Assembly: GCA_030544215.1 (NCBI GenBank)
Contig: JARZZO010000013.1
Location: 39,133,196-39,197,195, forward strand
Reading direction: 5' to 3'
Length of the DNA: 64,000 nt
From: Zantedeschia hybrid cultivar
Lineage: Eukaryota; Streptophyta; Magnoliopsida; Alismatales; Araceae
Part shown: positions 1 to 12,368 of the stretch, one piece after another
Position numbering within the stretch: position 1 is the stretch's first letter
How the letters are laid out: each line of letters opens with the position of its first letter
Notes under the pieces: model-generated
What the model saw: only the letters and a program-made list of their open reading frames with translations
Database searches by the model: none
What the model was told of the DNA's origin: nothing
Position numbers and translations under genes: made by a program

Positions 1-683
1 GTGTATAAATGAGATTTTACTAGGTCGTGGAAATATCCTACAAACAAATGTGATGAAAAACTCTATTCTTAACAATTATGATATTTGAAAACTATGATTG
101 TTGAATGATTTCTATGATTTTAAGCCTGACTTGAATTGTGTAACCATGTCTATTTATTTATCTAGTTCTTGTGAGATCTGCTGATGCAAAATCTATCACA
201 TGTATCCTTTAACAAATCCTTCTTGTTAGAGCAGCATGAGTCCGAAACAATTGGCATGAAGTACAGAGGCTCGGCCAAGGATTGCCAAATTAGATCCAGA
301 TTCCTCAGACAACCTGGATTCATTGTGAGATTCATCAGATCACACTTAGCAAAACCGGACGATCTAGAATATAGATTATAGTAATAAAAATGCAAACTAA
401 AAAAAATAACGAGTGAAATTTGAAGAAAAATGAAAACTTTTGAAAACAGAAACGGCAAAATTCTTCTTCATCTGAATTTGTTTTTAGAATAACTGGACTG
501 AAACCTTTGGCCGCTCAAAAGGAGTTCTTTCTATTTTATGGTCTTTGTTGTGACTGAACATCATTTTTCTTTCATTTTTTTCATTGAGACTGCAGCCTGT
601 AATGTTCGTCATTCTTGCTTCGGCAAAGGAATGCTACTACTTAACGTTTGTCTTCCTTCTTTGCTGGTCTTTTCTATGCTCAG
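1..683. other. Left edge, probably intron of the MSR-like gene
   Basis: No exon is recognised here. The next exon opens at 684 after a pyrimidine-rich tract ending in CAG, so the interval is most simply the tail of an intron whose upstream exons lie left of the window. Short open frames on both strands match no family I know. Confidence 0.4.
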
Positions 684-3068
684 GTTGCTGATGCAGTTGT
701 TATTGCAAGGTATCTGGGGGCAGCACTAGTTCTTCCTGACATCAGAGGAAGTGCACTTGGTCAGAAAAGGTACTTAGCAACCATTTATAGGATTTTGCAT
801 GTCGTATATAGATGGCAATTGCTAATTCTGTTGTTTGAGCCTTCTGGACATGATGGCAACATATGTTCTTGATAACTTTGTGTTTTGCCAGGCTACCTGG
901 CAAGCCCTGTATGCCCAGTTGTCTTTGTGCATTCAAACACAGTTGACACTATTTGGTCAGAAAATATAATGTTCAAAACTAGTCCAGAGATTGGAAGTAG
1001 ACCTACTGGATAATCCTAGATCTGTTTTACCAGCTCTTTTAAACGTATTTGTGGGTCATAAAAGACGAGGAATGGAGTTTGAGAATTGGGCACTTGGGAT
1101 TTTTCAATGTATTTGTCAATTTTGTTCATGAGTTTTCTATATCCAAACTCTTTTTCCTCGTTAGTGTTAATGTTCCAATACTCTTCTGTACTTGTATCAA
1201 TGGGGTAATCATCTTCTTTACCGAGTAACATCTGATCCAGTGTGTGTCCATCTGATTCTAATCTGATGAACTTTTTTGGCAGGAATTTTGAGGATATCTA
1301 TGATGTCGATAAGTTCATGAAAAGCTTGAATGGTGTGATCAAGATAGTTAAGGAGCTTCCAATAAAAGCAGAAAAGGAAGCTGTTGTGAAGGTTCCAAGG
1401 AGAGTAACAGTAGATTACATTAGAAATAACATAGAACCCATTTTCCGTAGGAAAAGAATTTTACGGCTCGCAATTTTCTCTTCAGTAAATCTGAAAATGA
1501 ACTTGAGCCCAAAAAATGAACTCGATTCAGTGAGTTGCTTGGCTACATTTGGCACTCTTCAACCAACCCCAGAAATAAACAACATGGTTTACCTCATGTT
1601 GGAGAGGTTGAAAGCCCTTAGCCAAAAGACAGATGGCCATTTTATTGCAGTGGACTTGAGGGTGTATGCACTAGAACAAAAAGAGTGCAAAGAACCAGAT
1701 GGAGGATTAGGAAGGAAAAGCTGTTATAATGCACAAGAGGTTGGGGAGGCTTTGAGGAGACTTGGTTTTGGTGTCGACACCACCATCTATCTGACTCAAA
1801 CGTGGTGGCATGAAAGTCTCAATGTTCTAAAGAAAATGTTTCCGAAGTCTTATACGAAGGTGAGAGACTACTTACCACTCTAATACGTTTAGGAAATAGG
1901 TTTTCATCATCATGTTATTACTTGTATTATTGACTCATAGGAAGGAGTAGACATTCATGCTTAGAATCGACAACCTGCCTGTCAAGTTTGATTACCATGA
2001 TAGATAAATTACTTAACATGGTTCTATTCTTTAATTTTCTTATCCTAGATTAGGTGTGCTTTTCTACTTGTGGCCAAGTTATTCTGAGTATAGGGTAGAA
2101 ATTGTTGCCCACATGCCAATTAATGCTGTTTCCCCTAATGAAGGTAAGAGTATTACTTGCTGCACCGGTTGCCGGTGAACACTGGCAGCCGGTATTTTTA
2201 ACTATAGAAAAACTTTTTTTTGAAATTTTTTTGATGGACCCCACCTGATCTATATGACTGTACAATTCAATCTTAGATTGGACAACTCAAAAAAAGATAA
2301 AAAAAAAAACAACTGAGCCCCAATGAATAGTAAAAAACAGTTTTTTAGTGTTCATTATTTTACTGTTCATTGAGGCTTGATTTGTGATTTTTTTATCATT
2401 CTTTTGAGTCGTCGGATCTAAGATTGTGTTGTGCGACCATGTAGGACAACATGGGGCCACCAAAAAATTTTCAATTTTTTTTTTATTAAAAACACCATCA
2501 TTTGCTTACGGCGATTTAAGCACTTCAACCAAATGTACACCATCATAAACTTTGGGTGTAGGCAATCCTTAAAATGCATGGAACATATGTTTCTTATCTC
2601 TAAAGTTCAGATGGAGGTCTTATGCCTTCGATTTGAAGAGAATTACTGAATATTGCTAGGCTATCGACTCAGAGGACTTAAACAAACAATTTTTAAAGCA
2701 TTTGCGTCGTTAAAGTGACAGTATTTTCAATTCTGATAGTCCAATAGAAGTTCAAATGGCAATAATATAGTTGTCTCCACTTATTCATGCAGGATGATAT
2801 AATTCCTTCTGAGAAAAAGGGTAAATTCCTCAGATCAGGAAGTGCTGAGCTTGAAAAGGCCCTGGACTTCTACATCTGCTCCCAAAGTGACGTTTTTGTG
2901 CCTGCTATTTCTGGCCTCTTCTATGAAAATGTTGTTGGGAGGAGGATTGCTTCTGGCAGGACACAAGTATTTGTGCCCCACCAGGTGGCTGGCCCTTCCT
3001 TTCCATCTGATTTCAACTCAACCTATGTGTCTAAAAGGAGCCACATGGCATATTCTTGCTACTGTTGA
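684..3068 (+). CDS. MSR: O-fucosyltransferase-like protein, MSR (mannan-synthesis-related) type, C-terminal exons
   Basis: Three exons can be joined: 684-769, 1283-1859 and 2793-3068, giving 312 C-terminal residues and a TGA stop. Each intron starts GT and ends AG, and the frame is kept (a split Arg codon at 769/1283, phase 0 at 1859/2793). The protein opens with VADAVVIARYLGA, continues with NFEDIYDVDKF, has RKSCYNAQEVGE in the middle and DFYICSQSDVFVPAISGLFY near the end, and stops after AYSCYC. These blocks are those of plant GT106/DUF246 proteins of the MSR1/MSR2 group, Golgi type II membrane proteins linked to mannan and glucomannan synthesis. The N-terminal signal anchor and first part of the domain are not in the window. 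No stop or frameshift breaks the part seen, so it looks functional. The second intron carries a foldback element. The family call is from remembered similarity; the biochemical role is inferred from the family. Confidence 0.85.
2148..2525. mobile_element. Foldback MITE in the second intron of the MSR-like gene
   Basis: The left end reads GAGTATTACTTGCTGC, close to the termini of the foldbacks at 38834, 53241 and 59882. The arms pair across about 2216-2300 and 2395-2475 (for example CAATCTTAGAT against ATCTAAGATTG). The centre holds an AATGAATAGTAA / TTACTGTTCATT pair. The right terminus is too decayed to place; 2525 is an estimate and no target duplication was found. Confidence 0.5.
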
Positions 3069-3615
3069 CAGAGTCTGTATCAACACAAGAAATATATATT
3101 GTGGCAACCTTGAAGGTGACTTCTTGTAGTCTTCACATGTAGGTCTCTAGTTTCTTTCATCCATATCCACAACTTCTGTTAATTGCGATTATGCTGTACA
3201 GGATGTCAAATTATCCTGGGAGTTGCACAAAAAGCATCTGGTTGCTGTTAGAAAGCACCTATCTATTATTGTTACTTTGAACTTAAATATCTACATCAAT
3301 TGAGCAGTATCAAGTTTGAATCCTTGAAATGCACCTTGAAAAGATATTGGTTGGGTTATCCATTTTTCCTTTTTATCTCTTCTATGTAAATGTGCAGCCA
3401 TAAGTACAGTCGCAGTAAAAGAGAAGGAAAAAATTGCCAGTAGGTGCAGATATTACAGTGAGATAAGTTTGGCTTTCGAAGTAAAATCTGAAGTACCCAG
3501 TAAATGAACAGTCGGAACATACAGAAAGCTATCCCCATTTCAATACCTATTCCAAGCCAGTCCATGGATCTAAAGTACATGGATTAGACTGCCTTTATAA
3601 GTGATTTCTCTTCAG

Positions 3616-3738
3616 ACCCATTCTTTTATTGACAAAATTAAGGAGCTTGACACTGGTAGGACATACCTTGGCCTTCCGCTGGCATCAGCCAAAGAACAGG
3701 AAATTGAGGAAGCGTTCAAAAGAGGACTTCTGTATTAA
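3616..3738 (+). CDS. Exon-like segment, unidentified terminal exon or captured fragment
   Basis: A pyrimidine-rich tract ending TTCTCTTCAG at 3615 is followed by 40 open codons and TAA. The peptide reads like conserved soluble protein (FIDKIKELDTGRTYLGLPLA, then a Glu/Lys-rich helix), unlike the AT-rich background. I do not recognise the family. It lies 550 bases beyond the MSR stop, so it could be the last exon of another gene, an alternative 3' exon or a captured fragment. No upstream partner exon was found with confidence. Confidence 0.35.
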   Translation, partial: THSFIDKIKELDTGRTYLGLPLASAKEQEIEEAFKRGLLY

Positions 3739-4770
3739 TTTTTCCATTGACTTATGTCTCTGCATGATAGGTCCAAATCTCACAAAAAATTTAAACTCTC
3801 AGAATGTGTTTTAACGCCATCAGCTCTAGATAGTGCAAAAAACCAAAAAATATTACCTAAATTATCATCTCCATATGATATTTGATTAGCAATTCTTACT
3901 ATAGTTAGCCCTCATGAAGGGAGAAAATATAACTAATAATATATCATCAGAATAAATATCAAAAAGCAAATGCGGAAATGACTGTTTCCACTTTTGCATC
4001 TATTTATTTATCGGAAAGTTGAGATTCAGAAGCACTTTGGAATTAGAAATAGGTCTCTTTTTTGTGTTTGCACATCCGTTTCCAAAACAGTGGAAATTGA
4101 TAAGAAGAATCAAAAAGTCGGAGTACCATTTGCAGCCCTGATCTCCTCCAATAAATTTCTTTTAAATCGATCGTAACGGCAACAAATTGATACTTTCTTT
4201 TGTTGCAGAGCCACTTGTCTCCTTTTGATTTCTTAAGTTACAAAGTTTTTCTTGTAAGGAATGAAATTTTAGTATCTGTCCAAGGAGGACCAAAGAGAGA
4301 CACGGCTATAATTAAAAGAAGCGCTGATGTGAGATTACCTTAATATTATAATTTTTTTAAAGGTAATATTATATGTTAGATGGTTGAAATTAAACGTTCT
4401 AATCTAAGCATTGGCATTTAATTTGCACAGTTGGAAAGTGGGGAGCTAGAGAAGAATAAGCACCCATTGGAATCTTGCAGAATAAGGAGGGATGAGCAGT
4501 TTAATTACCAGAGATGATAGGACTAATCCCTCTTCTAGTGAGTTATTATATAAGCTTTAAGAAAGAGTTTCAATTGAGAAAATTGAGTAGCTGGGACTAT
4601 ATAAAAGATATGATCCAACGGTCAAAATGTTCACTCTCCAGCAGATGGAAGAACGACATTATTTGGAGTTGGCTAAATTTCACATGCCAATTCCCTATTT
4701 GGCAAGGATTGGAGTTGGCTAAATTGTGCGTTGGTAAGATTGTCAGATTTTTGTGGCGCCAGTATCTTTA
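3739..4770. other. AT-rich intergenic, no gene seen
   Basis: Only short broken frames. Near 4665-4760 there is a diverged partial copy of the start of the tandem repeat that follows (shared words include CCAATTCCCT and GGAGTTGGCTAAATT). Confidence 0.5.
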
Positions 4771-5345
4771 GCAATGTTTGGCCAATTCCCTGTTCAGCAA
4801 TGGTTGGAGTTGGCTAAATTGGAAGTTGATGAGATTGTCAGATTTTATGGAGTCTCAGTATTTAGAATTTTTGACAAATATTTTAAATTCACAACTATAT
4901 TTTGAAAGACTTTACATAAAATGTTGTACATGGGTGAAATTTAGCTTTGTTTTTTACCCATGAATGGATGGTCCATCAAAAAGGATAATTTAGACACTTA
5001 AAGATACTTTGAGAGCTTGTATTTTTTTTTGTTGAACTTGTAGACTAGTGGTAAGGGGTAGCAATGTTTGGCCAATTCCCTGTTCAGCAATGATTGGAGT
5101 TGGCTAAATTGGAAGTTGATGAGATTGTCAGATTTTATGGAGTCTCAGTATTTAGAATTTTTAACAAATATTTTAAATTCACTACTAGATTTTGAAAGAA
5201 TTTACGTAAAATGCTGTACATAGGTGAATTTTAGCTTTGTTTTCACCCATCAATGGATGGTCCATCAAAAAGGATAATTTAGACACTTAAAGATATCTTG
5301 AGAGCTTGTAGTTTTTTTTTTGAACTTGTAGACTAGTGGTAAGGG
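4771..5345. repeat. Tandem duplication, about 290-bp unit, two copies
   Basis: The block starting AGCAATGTTTGGCCAATTCC at about 4771 recurs at about 5060 with a few substitutions and small indels. Both copies run through a shared ATGGATGGTCCATCAAAAAG word and end in ACTTGTAGACTAGTGGTAAG. After the second copy the sequence continues into the SINE-like segment, so one breakpoint lies in that sequence. Confidence 0.8.
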
Positions 5346-5510
5346 GGAAGAGGATTCCTAACCAGGGTCTCGATTTAAAATTCGACATTTCGTCGGATTA
5401 AGCGTAGGGAAGGGAAAAGACACCCACGAGAGACACCTCGCAAGACTTGACCGTCGATAGCGGGAAGCATTTCCGTTGTGCCACAGGTGCTGGACTTGGG
5501 AGCTTGTAGT
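5325..5510 (+). mobile_element. Possible tRNA-derived SINE fragment
   Basis: TAGACTAGTGG resembles a Pol III A box, and GGTCTCGATTT about 30 bases later resembles a B box. No A tail or target duplication was found, so this is tentative. Confidence 0.22.
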
Positions 5511-5532
5511 TTGTTGTGGTACGAACACTAGG

Positions 5533-5601
5533 ATGCAATTACCACTCATTGAGTTTGCCTATAACAAAAATTGTCATGTTAGCATTAGGATGGTCGTAAC
5601 G
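5533..5601 (+). pseudogene. Ty3/gypsy integrase fragment
   Basis: The frame reads MQLPLIEFAYNKNCHVSIRM, which matches the LP(L/A)xEFAYNxxxHxSIGM block in the C-terminal part of plant gypsy integrases. Only some 20 codons remain. The sequence on both sides is unrelated. Confidence 0.4.
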
Positions 5602-5846
5602 AGGAACTATACAAAATACCATATCTTGGACGCACTATGTACATATGTCAGTTTTCTATTTTTTTCACATCTTTTTATTTTACATTCACAAAAATATGGT
5701 CAATCCTTGTTAAGGCTACACCAACAAAGGTTGGCCTAAATAGGATTAGGATTAGTCAATCCAATCAATTTTGGCTGACAGATCCACTGGAGAAATTTAA
5801 GTTTTCCTTCCTTGATTTGGAGAGATCAAACAAGCATTATATATGA

Positions 5847-8800
5847 TAACAATGAGTGAGTTAATAAAGATTAAAATTACATAGGTGATGAACATATACT
5901 AGTTTTCTTATAGAACAAGTGTAGATATATCCTAAAGCACATAATAATCCTTAAAACACACACAGGGTGAAAAAAAATAAAAATAAACACAGCTTCTGTG
6001 AAAGCCAGACATAACAAGTTTCCTTTAAAAAAAATGTTAAATGAAAAATCATCATAGTTTACTCACTAGAAGTTTTTGAATTTTTCAAATGCGAAAGTTA
6101 TTTGATGTGATAAGTAACCCGATGCATGAAATTTTGTGAAGAAATTTCTAATGGAATCATTGAATGGTGTTTTAATTAAATTTGGGATAGCTCGAACAAG
6201 AATTATAAAGCGTCTTGGATTGGGAGGACATTTAGCAAGCATTTTCACAATGCTTTTGTACTAATATGCCTTAGCTATCCATCTTGAACAAGGCACTAGT
6301 CTATTAATAGTAGACGTATCCTGACGTTTGATATGCTCGTCAGTGACCCTCTGTCTAAAGTACACATTAACATTTCTAAGTTGTCTTCTCAATATAAAAT
6401 ACAATAATAAGAGCACGATACATAGGGCTATGTTGATGCCATCAAAAGCGAGTAGCATATAAACCCATGTCATGCATGGGAAAGAAAGTGACAAAACTTA
6501 ATCATAAGACGATGTTTTAGATTGTTCATACTGTGGCACGTTCACACTGCCGGCTCATTGTAGACCAGCATGATCGAACCAGGTCGACAAGGCGGGACAT
6601 TTGATATAAACATTACTACAAAATTTGGATAGAAATTCACTTATCTCATAAGCTTAAGACACATGAAGCATGGAATGAAAGAAATTTCAATACGAATGAA
6701 AGTTTTAGTAAAAAAATTATTTATATCAATTAAATTTTTTATTTTATCATTTGTAATGATCGCTTTTGTTCAAAGACATACATACTTAACTTTTAATCTT
6801 GTATGATAATTTCTTTCTTTGGCATTTGTTAAATATATATAGGAAGAGGATGTATTAAGTAGCTCTAAGGATAAATATATTGGAACTTATAACAAAGATC
6901 TAATGAGACTCTCTCTCTCTCTCTCTAGCTTCCTAAGATGCATGAATCTAGCAAATGATGAGTCTCTTCATATTCTCTCTAAGTTTAAAAAAATATAGAA
7001 TATAGTACTTCATTTATAAAGATAGAGTATGCAACAAATCGATGATGTCGCATGATAAGCTTAAATCAAGGAAGCTTATCTTGACCATCAATGGATGAAA
7101 ATGGATGTAACTTTATTTTATAAAATAAGTATCAATGATAATAGTTAAAAGTTTGACTTTAATTTAAAATAATGGTTGAAACATGTCATGAAGATTAAAC
7201 TTTTTTTCACATTCACATCAAAATATTACTTTCACATGTATATTTCATATTCATTTTTATCATGATTTGATATAAATGTATTATAGAGTTATATATGGAC
7301 CACTAGTATTGTTGGGCTAAAGTTATATTTATTAGTTCACTTTAATGTGTTGGACATACAATTTTTTTTAGCATTATATTTCTATTGTGAACTTATGAGT
7401 TTTTTATTTCTTTATGTGAGCACACTTATATAGACCTTTAATATTAAGTTTGCTTACCTGAGTGCTCTAACATTATACTATTCATATAAATTCATCAAAT
7501 CATAGGATAATCAAATTATCAGTTATCATTAACATCTATACCTAGTAGGCATGGAATTATTTAATTATTTCAAAATAAGGATATAATTATATAAGAGAAA
7601 ATAATATGCAAATGACTCCAACTCCAATCATTATTCTGTGTTCAAATCATTTTAATAGAAAAGTAACTAAATAGGAAAATGCTAATTAAATAACATGATA
7701 ATTGTACATCTATTTTTACATGATCAGATATACATATAAAAAAATATATTATAACAATCAAGATTGAAAAAACGACTCATTCAAGGATCTCTTTCTCTCT
7801 TTCTGATGAATAAGAAGTCTACCATTTTGGGTTTATGTCATCAACTACTTTATTTTTATTTTTTTTCATATGCGTTCCCTAATTCAATAATTAGTTCAAA
7901 CTTTCTTACCTTTTTTGTTGTTTTTCTCTAACTCTAAGAAGAGCTGGATTCTCTTCCATCCATCATCTTTTCAACTATACTTTATAATTTTGGTATAATG
8001 ACATATTCTAATAATGTTCCATCTATCCAGAACTAATTTGAACTATTAGATCTTAAGTTTTCATCTTCAAGAATACTTCTGCTGAAATAGCCTAAGAGAT
8101 TTCATTTTAATCTCAATATCACCTATCTAATATTATAATTGGAGACCATTAATAACATTATTAATTTCATTCACTATCTATCCTTCTTTCATTTCAGTTT
8201 ATTGTCAAAATAATATCTAACGATAGTGTAAAGAAAAACGTTAATTCTCTCCTCATCTTATACTGTTAAATTGTCATCCAATCCTTCCTTAATTACACTT
8301 TTTGTAACAACATTCATCTTGTTTGCTGGTTATGTTTTTTTTAAACATCATTTCTCATGATCTTCTATTTGCTCATCTTTTAAGACATTTGTTCTCTTTC
8401 TTGCACCTCATCTTTTTATTTCTTTTTTTCATAGAAAGGCGACATTACTGAAAATGGTGGGTTGAAAAGGAAAAAAAATGCAAATGTTATGTTATGTTGT
8501 GTCGAACACAAGTCAATGTAATCCATAGTTTCTCATTTATCTCTCTCATTTTCATCACACTCTATTTCTGGTCTCGCAGCACATGCATGCTACTGGCAAT
8601 ACTAGTATGATAATAAAGCATATAGATCTTGGTCTTTACCTTTTTTCTTTTTCTTGAAGCTGACACCTAATCGTTTCTTTCATTATTCTCATGTGAAGGA
8701 GGTAATAACCATGCTATTAGAACCAATTGTGATGATATTTGATTGTCAACTCCTTATATGTGCTCACCATTTACCAAGATAATTATCCTAGATCTGATCT

Positions 8801-10803
8801 ATATAGACTTCCTTGCCATCCAAAATGCTAAAACCCTATACGGTGGTGACTAAACCTCCTATATAGTAAAGAGTTATTTTACAAGTTATCAGTTTTTTGT
8901 TGTCTTCTTTTTGTTATATTTCTATCTTTTGTGAGCAATGCCATTGTTGGTAAAAGAATTGGGCCTATCTATAAGTCATGAGCAGATAGATTAAGTAGGA
9001 AATTATTGATCAATGATTTGTTCTTTTGTCAACATTACCATATTTTCAATATTTTTTAATTCAAATATTTCATCAATTTTTATAAGACCTACTATATAAA
9101 ACTATAATTGTGAAGCTACAACGAGAATGTTCATTAATTATTATGGCAAAGATAATAAAAAATATGCCTATTAAATAAACATGGATAATTATTATCCTTG
9201 ACTGTATTGTTATAAACAATCATCATTTCTATTCTTATTTTTTAAAATTGATCAAAAATTTTATATTTTCTTCATCTTTTGTAGAATATTCAAGTTGCTT
9301 TCTTTTTTCATTGTTGTATTAACAATATTATATAGGAGAAAGTATACCAAATGCATTCTGAGAGCAAATCAACTAGGTGCAGATGTTTCTCTTATTATCT
9401 TTTAAATTCAACCATCCAAACTTGACTAGATGTGAGAACTGAGGGATGCATCAAGATAGATGCACCTCTATGGCTCATTTGATTCACTTCTTATAATATA
9501 ATATTATCACATATATGACAATAATTATTTTATATTATAATAATACGATGGTATCTTGTAATTTTAATAAAAATATTGTTATAAATGATATCTTATTTGT
9601 CATATTGTATATCTTTTCCTACAAAAAATCTAATACAATCATAGTGACACTACATTAATATTTATTTTCATTATTTAACATAGTTGGCACAATAAAATAT
9701 GATATGATATACTTTAATATATCTCTTATGATAGATTAATATATTTTTAGTATATTATAATGCATAGTATTATACATTATGTTTCATTATGAATACTCTA
9801 ATGTATTATAATGTGGTAGACTATATTACATAAAATATCATACTTTATAATATAAATTATATCTTACATTTATGATATGTTATGTTGTAGGAATTTTAAT
9901 TACGAGTATGTAGGTTATAATATACTTATATCGCATTATATCATATTATTATGCTATATTATAATAAAAATGTAGATAATCTGTAAAAGGTTTTCTAGTC
10001 AAAAGATTGTTTAACAATCATCCAAGAGATAGAAAATGATATCCCTTGGTATCTTATTATTTAATATAAGTTATGCTTAGAAGCTCTAATACAAGATTAT
10101 TTTATTTTATGAACAATATTAAATTTATATTCATTATTTTTTCTACAATATTGTCATGCATCTAATCATTTCGTAATAGTGGTATCGTACATGATTACTT
10201 CGTTATTTTCTATAAAACATTTAGAGTTGGATAACCTTTTTTTTTTAAAAAAAAGTCATAATATTTATAGTCTATGTTTAAAATATAAAAAATAATCTAC
10301 AATAAGCACAATTTCTATACTTAATTTGAATTATAGTTTATTCAAAATATATATTGTATATTATATTATGCTAAAAATATTTATAGATAAGTTAAATTTC
10401 AAAATTCACCTCTTTAGCAAACTATCTTTATAGTTTTTTGTTTAACAACCTTCATAAGACGTACATTAATATTTAATTTAATGATTTTGTATATGCATTT
10501 GCACGCGCACTTTAAATGGTCTATGTATAATCTTCATTCAGTCATTTGTATGGTCATCCTTGTAACCTATCATGTACGATCTTCATTAATTATAATTTAT
10601 TAATAAGATAACATTAAATATAACATATTGCATATCCTTAATAGTTATTGTGGTAACACAAGTCAAGGAGAATAATTTTATTTGCCTATTCACATGAGAT
10701 ATACTTAAAGTAAATGAGCCGTTAATGAGCTATAAAAATAAGAAAAATCTTATGAGTGCATCAAGAGGTTATGAATAAGAAGTAACATCTAACATCAATG
10801 GAT
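5847..10803. other. AT-rich intergenic block left of the copia insertion
   Basis: About 5 kb with no credible exon. It holds poly(A/T) runs and a short CT repeat near 6911-6926. The stretch 9500-9970 is almost pure A/T with many TATAAT- and ATATTAT-like words. Small open frames near 6066-6494 match nothing I know. Confidence 0.55.
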
Positions 10804-10808
10804 GGATC
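10804..10808. repeat. Left target-site duplication GGATC
   Basis: GGATC directly precedes the TG of the left LTR and is repeated at 20037-20041 directly after the CA of the right LTR. Five bases is the usual copia target duplication. Confidence 0.9.
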
Positions 10809-12354
10809 TGTTGGGTTTTCTCGGTTTCTCCGGATCGCTCACGCAGCGGAAAATAAAAATTTTACAGCGATCCGTTTCCCGTTTCGAAGAACTAAAATAC
10901 GATAATCAGATTATCGAAGTTCTCACCGTGTGCGGATTCGAATCCGCAGCCGTTCGGTTCCGTCGGTGTGACACCGCAAGCCGCGCAAGCGCCCGGCCTC
11001 TAGCGAAGTCCACGCGATCCTCCCCGCGACGGATGTCCTCGAGTTCGTCGTTCTTCGCAGCCCGCGAAGCCTCCGCTGGTCGCCGCAATGATCGCCGCAG
11101 TGCGCGGACGATTTCCCGTCGAACGGGATTTGGAGAAGCGGCGGGGCAGATCTGCCTGGACTCCAGAGGAAGACAGAAAACGAGGAGGGGCGGCCAGGGT
11201 TAGCAGCAGCTTGGCCTGCTCAACCCGTTCGCTATGTTTTATACTAACCGCGCGGTTTTTCACAAAAACCCCCGGTTTGTATAAAACCCACTTATTTATC
11301 CATCGCCTTGAGAATCATGTGCGTGTGACCCTCTAGGCCCAAGTACCAGTCCAGTTAATGGTCCAACAAGTCCAGTGACTCCTCACTGGCTTTATTAATT
11401 AATTAATAACCCTTTATTAATCAATTAATCAATCGAATTGATGTCGCACATCGAATTCGATCGGGCCTCCGATCACGTTGGGTGCCAAGCAACACCGCGT
11501 GAACCCGGAAGGTATTTGGGGTTAAGTAACCCACTCTTGGAACCTTTCCGCCGACAGTTACCGCGTGGATATAATCCTTCATTCGTACAATGCTCTCGAG
11601 TCAACTCAGGGTATGGCGAGCTGTCAAACCCTAACCGGTCGACTCACTTGGATTGGATGCCGCTGATGAATATCGGAAAACTCCTTTCCCGATATTATCG
11701 TCCGCCCTGGCCAGGGACTTTCGCGCATCCTTCCTAGAGCATTCTCTCTCTAAGTACCGAGAGCGAATGATTCCTTATTGACACACAATTCCCTTCGACG
11801 GTATTCCGCTGCACCCAATCCTTGGCGTATTAGAATCCCATGGCTAGAGATTCGTAAACCAAGGTCAAAGCACAGAAGTCCACCGCCAAGGTGTCCTTGG
11901 TGTCTCAGGTCCGAGGACCATCCACGCAACTGCGACAATAGAATCAAGCTGGTTGACAGTGAGGTACAATACCATCCAGCGATTCAGTCGGATCAGTTCA
12001 GTGAACTCATTCTCCAATGAGCACCTACAGATTCGCCTTAGTGTCTCCACACAAGTGACTTATGAGACCAGTCACCCTCATCATATGAGCAGGAGTAATC
12101 TGTACTAGTCTAACCGGATATCCGATGTCCTTCTCGGATATCCTCCGACTAGGAACGATTAAGAATATGTGTGTTTAAGTGATCAGTCTCATTAGTATGA
12201 TCTCATCATAATCTGATCACCATAGCACATATTCACGGACTTCATTATGAAACGATAATTAACGCGATTTACACATAATGAATGTTATGCCATTTTATTA
12301 ATAATGAACGAGATTTACATTGTTAGATTGGCTTGTAGGCCACCTAAACTAACA
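10809..12354 (-). repeat. 3' LTR of the copia element (left copy)
   Basis: Direct repeat of 18491-20036, equal in length. The differences seen lie near 11221, 11267, 11361 and 11689 of this copy. It contains an 18-base perfect palindrome and a 9-bp inverted pair near its left edge. Open frames in it are copied in the other LTR and are not genes. Confidence 0.95.
10931..10948. repeat. 18-base perfect palindrome in the 3' LTR
   Basis: TGCGGATTCGAATCCGCA equals its own reverse complement. The same palindrome lies in the other LTR at 18613-18630. Confidence 0.9.
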
Positions 12355-12366
12355 ATCTCCCACTTG
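12355..12366 (-). other. Polypurine tract of the copia element
   Basis: On the - strand the purine-rich AAGTGGGAGAT directly precedes the TGTTAG start of the 3' LTR. This is where plus-strand DNA synthesis would be primed. Confidence 0.85.
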
Positions 12367-12368
12367 GA

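Noticed and set aside
184..381. 65-codon + strand frame near the left edge
   Set aside because: No similarity to the missing MSR N-terminus and no matching splice sites; treated as intronic chance.
10802..12050. Several open frames of 60-133 codons in the left LTR
   Set aside because: They recur almost unchanged in the right LTR (18493-19732), lie on both strands and match no family; they are LTR sequence.
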